Source: Pseudomonas sp. (GTDB lineage: Bacteria; Pseudomonadota; Gammaproteobacteria; Pseudomonadales; Pseudomonadaceae). Taken from it: a DNA stretch of 5,286 bases. The stretch is taken from assembly GCA_003527165.1 (NCBI GenBank), contig DPSI01000354.1, positions 1 to 5,286 on the forward strand, written 5' to 3'. Shown in pieces: positions 4,596-5,286 of this stretch. Under the pieces are notes generated by a model. The model did not search any database, was not told the origin of the DNA, and saw only the letters and a program-made list of their open reading frames with translations. The position numbers and the translations under genes were made by a program. Position 1 is the stretch's first letter; every line of letters starts with the position of its first letter.

Positions 4596-5286
4596 TGGGC
4601 TTGACCGTGTTGCTGGCCGGTCTCGCTGCACTGCCCATCCTGACCATTCTGGTGCTGATGGTCGGGTGTCGCTGGTCCGCCGCCCGCGCCGGCAGCACCG
4701 GACTGTTGCTGGCGCTGGTCATTGCCTGGCTGGGCTTCGGTTACGGCAGCCGCGTGTTGCCTGAGTTGGGCGCTGGGATTGCCACGGTGGGTGCCTTGGG
4801 CGAAGCGCTGTTTCTGGCGTTGACGATTCTCTGGATCATCTTTCCGGCGCTGTGCATTCATGAGTTGCAGACGCGCACCGGTGCAATCGATGTGCTGCGC
4901 GAGGCAATGGGACGGCTATCCGACGACCCGCGCATCGTGGCGCTGCTGGTGGCCTGGTTCTTTGTTCTGTTCATCGAAGGGGCGGCCGGTTTCGGTACCT
5001 CCGTGGCGCTGGCTGCGCCGTTTCTGGTTAGCGCCGGATTTGGCCGCGTCGAGGCGGTGAGCATCGCGCTCATCGGACATGCCGTCGGAGTTTCCTTTGG
5101 CGCCGTGGGTACGCCGATCCTGCCGCAGCTGGCGGTCACGCCCTTCAGCGGTGGTGAGCTGGCCGCGGCCACGGCGAATTACCACGTCCTGTTGGGATGG
5201 CTGATGCCGTTAGTGGTGATGTGGCTGGTGTCCCGCGCATTTGCCGGCGGTCGAAAGATCCTGCTGATTCAGTGGCTATGGCCGTT
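4595..5286 (+). CDS. LctP/LldP-family lactate permease, N-terminal part (runs off the window)
   Basis: The frame opens with ATG at 4595-4597 and stays open to the window end: 230 codons of a family that is usually about 550 residues, so the C-terminal half lies outside. These permeases carry lactate, and often glycolate, with protons across the inner membrane. Hydrophobic segments are visible at about residues 3-24, 36-51, 69-89, 114-133, 135-149, 153-175 and 198-213. The diagnostic block IEGAAGFGTSVALAAPFL (127-144) matches the family motif EGAAGFG, and GHAVGVSFGAVGTPI (161-175) matches the second conserved glycine-rich segment. The start overlaps the ldhA stop (TGATG) and has no good ribosome binding site of its own, so translation is probably coupled to ldhA. 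I leave the symbol blank because lctP, lldP and glcA cannot be separated on this part alone. Confidence 0.88.
   Translation, partial: MGLTVLLAGLAALPILTILVLMVGCRWSAARAGSTGLLLALVIAWLGFGYGSRVLPELGAGIATVGALGEALFLALTILWIIFPALCIHELQTRTGAIDVLREAMGRLSDDPRIVALLVAWFFVLFIEGAAGFGTSVALAAPFLVSAGFGRVEAVSIALIGHAVGVSFGAVGTPILPQLAVTPFSGGELAAATANYHVLLGWLMPLVVMWLVSRAFAGGRKILLIQWLWP

Noticed and set aside
3894..4631. Minus-strand open frame (245 codons) opposite ldhA
   Set aside because: It lies wholly over conserved LdhA motifs and the overlap with the permease start, and shows no family features of its own.
4475..4861. Minus-strand frame rich in Q, G and R opposite the permease start
   Set aside because: Complement of hydrophobic leucine/alanine codons of the permease; low-complexity and without start support.

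Overview
The window looks like chromosomal DNA of a Pseudomonas-type gammaproteobacterium (Pseudomonas, Stutzerimonas or a close relative). The reasons are GC-rich coding with mostly G/C third positions, GGAGG/AGAGGA-type ribosome binding sites, a short hairpin terminator of the AGCCCC...GGGGCT kind common after Pseudomonas tRNAs, and the gene content. The genus is an inference; nothing in the window fixes it.

Region by region: (1) Bases 1-191 hold no clear gene. They carry what reads as the 3' end of a tRNA gene (T loop, T-stem half, 8-nt acceptor half, G, CCA) at 114-137, followed by a rho-independent terminator. No 5' part of a tRNA lies upstream, so this is probably one end (att site) of an element integrated into a tRNA gene, with the element to the left of the window. 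The 8-nt acceptor half points to selC (tRNA-Sec). (2) Bases 290-562, minus strand: a small, very acidic exported protein. It is divergent from (3), 734-1384 plus strand: a membrane-anchored protein of unknown function. (4) Bases 1385-1611: a 227-base gap with two hairpins. (5) Bases 1612-3491: a two-gene operon for a GMC-family FAD dehydrogenase with a cysteine cluster like that of iron-sulfur FAD-glucose dehydrogenases, and its small Tat-signal-bearing partner. (6) Bases 3492-3593: a 102-base leader with a 10-bp palindrome and a hairpin. (7) Bases 3594-5286: a D-lactate dehydrogenase (LdhA type) whose stop overlaps the start of an LctP/LldP-family lactate permease that runs off the right edge.

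How the genes may work together: the FAD subunit has no signal peptide of its own and its small partner has a twin-arginine-like one, so the pair probably crosses the membrane together (hitch-hiker export) and oxidises an alcohol, sugar or polyol in the periplasm. No cytochrome subunit is present in the window, so the electron acceptor is unknown. The downstream pair handles D-lactate or a similar 2-hydroxyacid: one enzyme interconverts the keto and hydroxy acid with NAD(H), and the permease moves the acid across the inner membrane. All four genes point the same way with a gap of only 102 bases between the pairs, so joint expression is possible but unproven.
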